The notes under the pieces were generated by a model. The model saw only the letters and a program-made list of their open reading frames with translations, was not told the DNA's origin and did not search any database. Of a stretch of DNA of 9,235 nt, positions 7,901 to 9,235 are shown one piece after another. The stretch spans positions 1 through 9,235 of the forward strand of contig JBIRBF010000112.1 in NCBI GenBank assembly GCA_044326505.1. Direction: 5' to 3'. This DNA comes from JACJWR01 sp044326505. GTDB lineage: Bacteria > Actinomycetota > Actinomycetes > S36-B12 > UBA10799. Within the stretch, counting starts at the first letter, position 1. Every line of letters begins with the position of its first letter. The position numbers were made by a program, and so were the translations under genes.

Positions 7901-8232
7901 AACGAGTGGAACGTCGCCACAACGGGCGCCTGGCCGCCTGCCAGCCGGCTGACGATCCGACCCCGCAGTTCGGCAGCTGCAGTCCGGCTGAACGTCAGCA
8001 CGGCGACTTGCTCGGGGCGCAGCGCCTCACTGCCCAGCCGCTCCACGACTGCCTCGACGATGGTGGTGGTCTTGCCCGTGCCCGGGCCGGCTAGGACCAG
8101 CATGGGCGAGCCAGTGTGTTCGACCACGCGTCGTTGGGCCCGATCGAGCTCCGGAGCCGGCATCGCACGCCGGCGCCCGGCGAGCACAACTCGGGGGGCC
8201 GCTGTGCCGGTCCGGGTTCCTGCGGAAGTCAT
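4963..8232 (-). CDS. adnA: AdnA subunit of the AdnAB helicase-nuclease, with AddB/Cas4-like iron-sulfur motif
   Basis: Partner of AdnB, 1089 residues from the ATG at 8232. Motor motifs: Walker A GPGTGKTT (49-56), LTFSRTAAAEL (79-89), TFHSFAWKLL (107-116), DEYQDT (248-253), GDPDQAIYRFRGA (275-287), motif V TAHRAKGAQ (645-653, with Gln where the family usually has Glu) and motif VI ERRLAFVAATRA (700-711). The RecB-like nuclease shows H867, E935, D951 (GRID), D964-x-K966 (DFKT), Q982 and Y986. C840 (KCSLRWLL) plus C1056-x2-C1059-x5-C1065 form the split four-cysteine pattern that binds a 4Fe-4S cluster in AddB and Cas4 nucleases; C1053 is an extra nearby Cys. A basic Gly/Arg-rich insert lies at about 548-571. 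It is the first gene of the adnAB operon. A TTG four codons upstream (8244) is possible, but it would sit inside the candidate -10. The family's N-terminal extension before the motor (here PRVVLAGRRRAMPAPELD) argues against the internal ATG at 8163. No Shine-Dalgarno is visible. Codons 502 and 846 are TTA. Confidence 0.92.
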   Translation of the reverse strand: MTSAGTRTGTAAPRVVLAGRRRAMPAPELDRAQRRVVEHTGSPMLVLAGPGTGKTTTIVEAVVERLGSEALRPEQVAVLTFSRTAAAELRGRIVSRLAGGQAPVVATFHSFAWKLLRESAPEDAPRSILSEPEHLAFVREVAMAPDSTLRRLWPEERRAALDSPGLIDEIVAVMAAARAQGWQPADLVRHGRNGGPPEWVAVGRFFDEYLDVLDLPRGVDYSELVHRATVLAGAVDGLAGSYRAIYIDEYQDTDPAQVAFLRAIAVPGTTLVAVGDPDQAIYRFRGADVRGILGFPEQFPASDGSPAPVVVLDRTRRFGPQIRAVADRWIAPVGLGSLPREARQVHRQPTCDGPTGIVEAVSFRTAGAQAAGVADLLRRAHLDPDDPLPWSDMAVIVRSGAADIPRLRLALLQAGAPVEVPAADEPLAADPALAPLLTGMRLAAESQAPGFEELESFLCSPLVGFDPLTLRRMMRALRSAERVRAAAENRPARASAELLAELLEADAEVPADLDDQSARMLRALHATLARARVPGLNVDERLWVLWDHEPDASGGAASRRGRGRGTQVEGGRWARELHSDALAGGQRGYAADATLDAVNQLFRAAASAPAGVGPGPFVDDLDRQQVAAAPVDSASFNREGVRLLTAHRAKGAQWPMVVLVGLQQGRWPDARGRTSMLAAERIGPGGVEPSPSQQLAAADERRLAFVAATRAQRRLVLTAVDSDANDDCPSELFVEALDVADVVATEVQTGGVQRTLTPASLTADLRRVLQDPRTEQDLRTAAAWRIARLAATDDGAPLCGAADPDRWWGVEPPTRADAPLAAAHLPVPLSASAIEDLGKCSLRWLLTRRAQAAAQRSSAAGYGSLVHAVAAAVAEGAVDATPEAMADALGTVFAELRFGAEWEAELAWRRAQNDLGRLAAWFSSQLALPVAAEVEFDMPAGADGRLRGRIDAVIATDKGYRVVDFKTGKTPISKEKATTDVQLGVYQLALGSGTVPLPDPGPPDGASLVYLGKGAIGPDQRHQAPLTDDAWLIQRIDDAAALVRGEQIEAIACDACHTCDVRSLCPLNSQVDWISPKDANSQIGEEGQS
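4972..4980 (-). promoter_or_regulatory. Shine-Dalgarno for adnB, inside the end of adnA
   Basis: On the minus strand the sequence is GAGGAGGGG, with the GGAGG core ending 7 bases before the ATG at 4966. It lies within the last codons of adnA and decides the adnB start. Together with the ATGA stop/start overlap it supports coupled, near-equal synthesis of the two subunits of a heterodimer. Confidence 0.85.
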
Positions 8233-8238
8233 GCCGAC

Positions 8239-8261
8239 ATGCAACCACCACGGTCCGACAG
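8239..8261 (-). promoter_or_regulatory. Candidate RecA-independent (PafBC-type) promoter of adnA
   Basis: Reading the minus strand, CTGTCGGAC (8261-8253) is followed by exactly 8 bases and then TTGCAT (8244-8239). The mycobacterial RecA-independent DNA-damage promoter consensus, as I recall it, is TTGTCRGTG-N8-TANNNT. The upstream element matches 6 of 9 positions, including the contiguous TGTCRG core, the spacing is exact, and the -10 matches 2 of its 3 fixed positions but lacks the A at position 2. A start 7 bases after the -10 would fall on the A of the adnA ATG at 8232, giving a leaderless mRNA and explaining the missing Shine-Dalgarno. The match is imperfect and could be chance. Confidence 0.4.
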
Positions 8262-8297
8262 AACCGAAACGCCGCGTGTTTCTGCCACGATGGGCCG

Positions 8298-9235
8298 GTG
8301 AGTTCGCAGTCGACCGTGGTCATCGAGGGGGACATGGCGCCCCGGCGACTGCGCCGACCCTCGGACCTGCTCCGTCTGCTCGTGGCACTGCTTGGCGGCG
8401 CGGTGTTCCTCGGCCTGTCCTACGTCGCCTCGGCAACGACCTCCGGGCTCGACTCGGACTTGTCGGAAGCGACGACCCGCATCCCGGACATCCTGATCTC
8501 GTTGACCCGCTGGGTCGGCCTGCTCGGCGTCATCGCCCTGCCGCTCGGTGTCTCGGCGGCATTGTTGCTGCGCCGGCGCCCGCGACAACTGGTCGACGCG
8601 CTGGTGGCTCTCGTCCTGGCGATCGTGATCGGCTCCGTGCTCATCTGGCTCATCCACCGGTATGCCTCGCCGCAGATGCTCGAGGCCCTGACGGGGCGCG
8701 CCTTCGCCAGCGACACCACGCCGATCAACCCGCTGATTTCCGGCCTGGTCGCAATGTCCACCGTGGCGCGCCTCATCGAGCGACCCCAATGGGCGACCGC
8801 GTCGATCCTCGTGGTGGGGGCGATTTCGCTGCTGAGCATCATCGGGTCCACCATCACCATCGTCGGTGTGGCGCTCTCGGTGCTGTTGGGCTGGGCGGTC
8901 GGCCTTCTCGTCCGCTACCTCGCCGGCACCCCCACCACCCGACCGTCCGGCATGGAAGTGGCTAAGACGCTCGAGGGCAACGGCATCCCGCTCTCGGTAC
9001 TGCGGGCCTCGGCGATGACCCGCGGCGGGCGGCGCTACAGCGCCACCACCCGCGACGGCCAGCGCCTCGACGTCCTGGTGCTGGACCGCGACCTGGAGGG
9101 GGACGGGCTGCTGCCGGCGGCCTGGCGCTCGTTGCGGCTGCGCAGCGAGACCGGTGCAGCTGGCCTGACGATGCGCCGGCGCCTCGAGGGAACGGCGCTG
9201 CAGTCCTACGCGGCCGAAGCCGCCCGAGTGCCGAC
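8298..9235 (+). CDS. Multi-pass membrane protein with kinase-like segment (actinobacterial LPG-synthase-TM/kinase-like family), 3'-truncated
   Basis: The frame is open from the GTG at 8298 to the window end (312 codons and more). After a short acidic/basic N-terminus (VVIEGD then RRLRRPSDLLRLL) come hydrophobic segments at about 24-46, 66-90, 98-119, 145-160 (weak), 166-183 and 185-207. A cytoplasmic-looking stretch follows (about 240-312) with RRYSATTRDGQRL then DVLVLDRD (258-265), resembling the N-lobe strands of ABC1/APH-type kinases. This order recalls large actinobacterial proteins (around 800 residues) with an N-terminal membrane block, a kinase-like domain and a C-terminal lysylphosphatidylglycerol-synthase-type (UPF0104/YbhN) membrane domain. 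That recall is from memory and the C-terminal part is outside the window. Where a kinase would have its ATP-binding Lys the sequence is LVL. Starts considered: GTG 8298 (chosen, keeps the family-like acidic N-terminus), GTG 8316, and ATG 8334 (AGGGGG only two bases upstream). It is transcribed divergently from adnA across 65 bp. Its function is unknown; a link to lipid or cell-envelope handling is inference. Confidence 0.72.
   Translation, partial: MSSQSTVVIEGDMAPRRLRRPSDLLRLLVALLGGAVFLGLSYVASATTSGLDSDLSEATTRIPDILISLTRWVGLLGVIALPLGVSAALLLRRRPRQLVDALVALVLAIVIGSVLIWLIHRYASPQMLEALTGRAFASDTTPINPLISGLVAMSTVARLIERPQWATASILVVGAISLLSIIGSTITIVGVALSVLLGWAVGLLVRYLAGTPTTRPSGMEVAKTLEGNGIPLSVLRASAMTRGGRRYSATTRDGQRLDVLVLDRDLEGDGLLPAAWRSLRLRSETGAAGLTMRRRLEGTALQSYAAEAARVP

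Noticed and set aside
8242..8244. TTG at 8244 as the adnA start
   Set aside because: It is a rare start codon with no Shine-Dalgarno, and it falls inside the candidate -10 element. The ATG four codons later is simpler, though this is not settled.
8266..8282. GAAAC-N7-GTTTC inverted repeat between adnA and the membrane-protein gene
   Set aside because: The arms are only 5 bp and cannot be extended. It does not match an actinobacterial LexA box and is too weak to call an operator.
8286..8300. CACGAT as a -10 making the membrane-protein GTG at 8298 leaderless
   Set aside because: The spacing would fit, but the hexamer is a poor match and no -35 is visible 17 bases upstream.
7655..8965. Plus-strand 436-codon open frame spanning the adnA N-terminus and the membrane-protein gene
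   Set aside because: It is antisense to adnA and then out of frame with the membrane-protein gene. Its translation is Arg/Pro/Gly-rich with no recognisable domain, a typical high-GC shadow.

Overview
The window is GC-rich DNA with very dense coding, GTG starts, stop/start overlaps and GC-ending codons. Its protein families (an AdnA/AdnB helicase-nuclease pair, an actinobacterial-type 5'-3' exonuclease and an actinobacterial membrane/kinase-like protein) point to an Actinomycetota chromosome. I cannot place it more finely from sequence alone. All homologies are from motif recognition and memory of the families; no search was run. I see no RNA genes, insertion sequences, phage genes or CRISPR arrays.

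Layout: (i) 1-1830, plus strand: the 3' part of a 5'-3' exonuclease gene, then nudC (NAD(H) diphosphatase, Nudix family), joined by a GTGA overlap. (ii) 1835-8232, minus strand: adnA (promoter-proximal) and adnB, joined by an ATGA overlap. They encode the two subunits of the AdnAB double-strand-break resection motor-nuclease. nudC and adnB converge with only 4 bp between their stop codons. (iii) 8233-8297: a 65-bp divergent promoter region. (iv) 8298-9235, plus strand: the 5' part of a gene for a multi-pass membrane protein whose soluble part begins like a degenerate kinase N-lobe; it runs off the window.

AdnA and AdnB each carry an N-terminal UvrD-like motor and a C-terminal RecB-like nuclease with visible catalytic residues. 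AdnA also has the four-cysteine iron-sulfur signature seen in AddB/Cas4-type nucleases. Together they would resect broken DNA ends ahead of RecA-dependent repair. The 5'-3' exonuclease fits the DNA-metabolism theme, while nudC belongs to nucleotide or RNA-cap turnover.

This is a known housekeeping repair locus, not an undescribed system. The points most worth a second look are a possible RecA-independent (PafBC-type) damage promoter that would make adnA leaderless, a Glu-to-Gln change in AdnA motor motif V, a Cys-to-Asp change in the NudC zinc ribbon, and an apparently missing ATP-binding lysine in the membrane protein's kinase-like segment.
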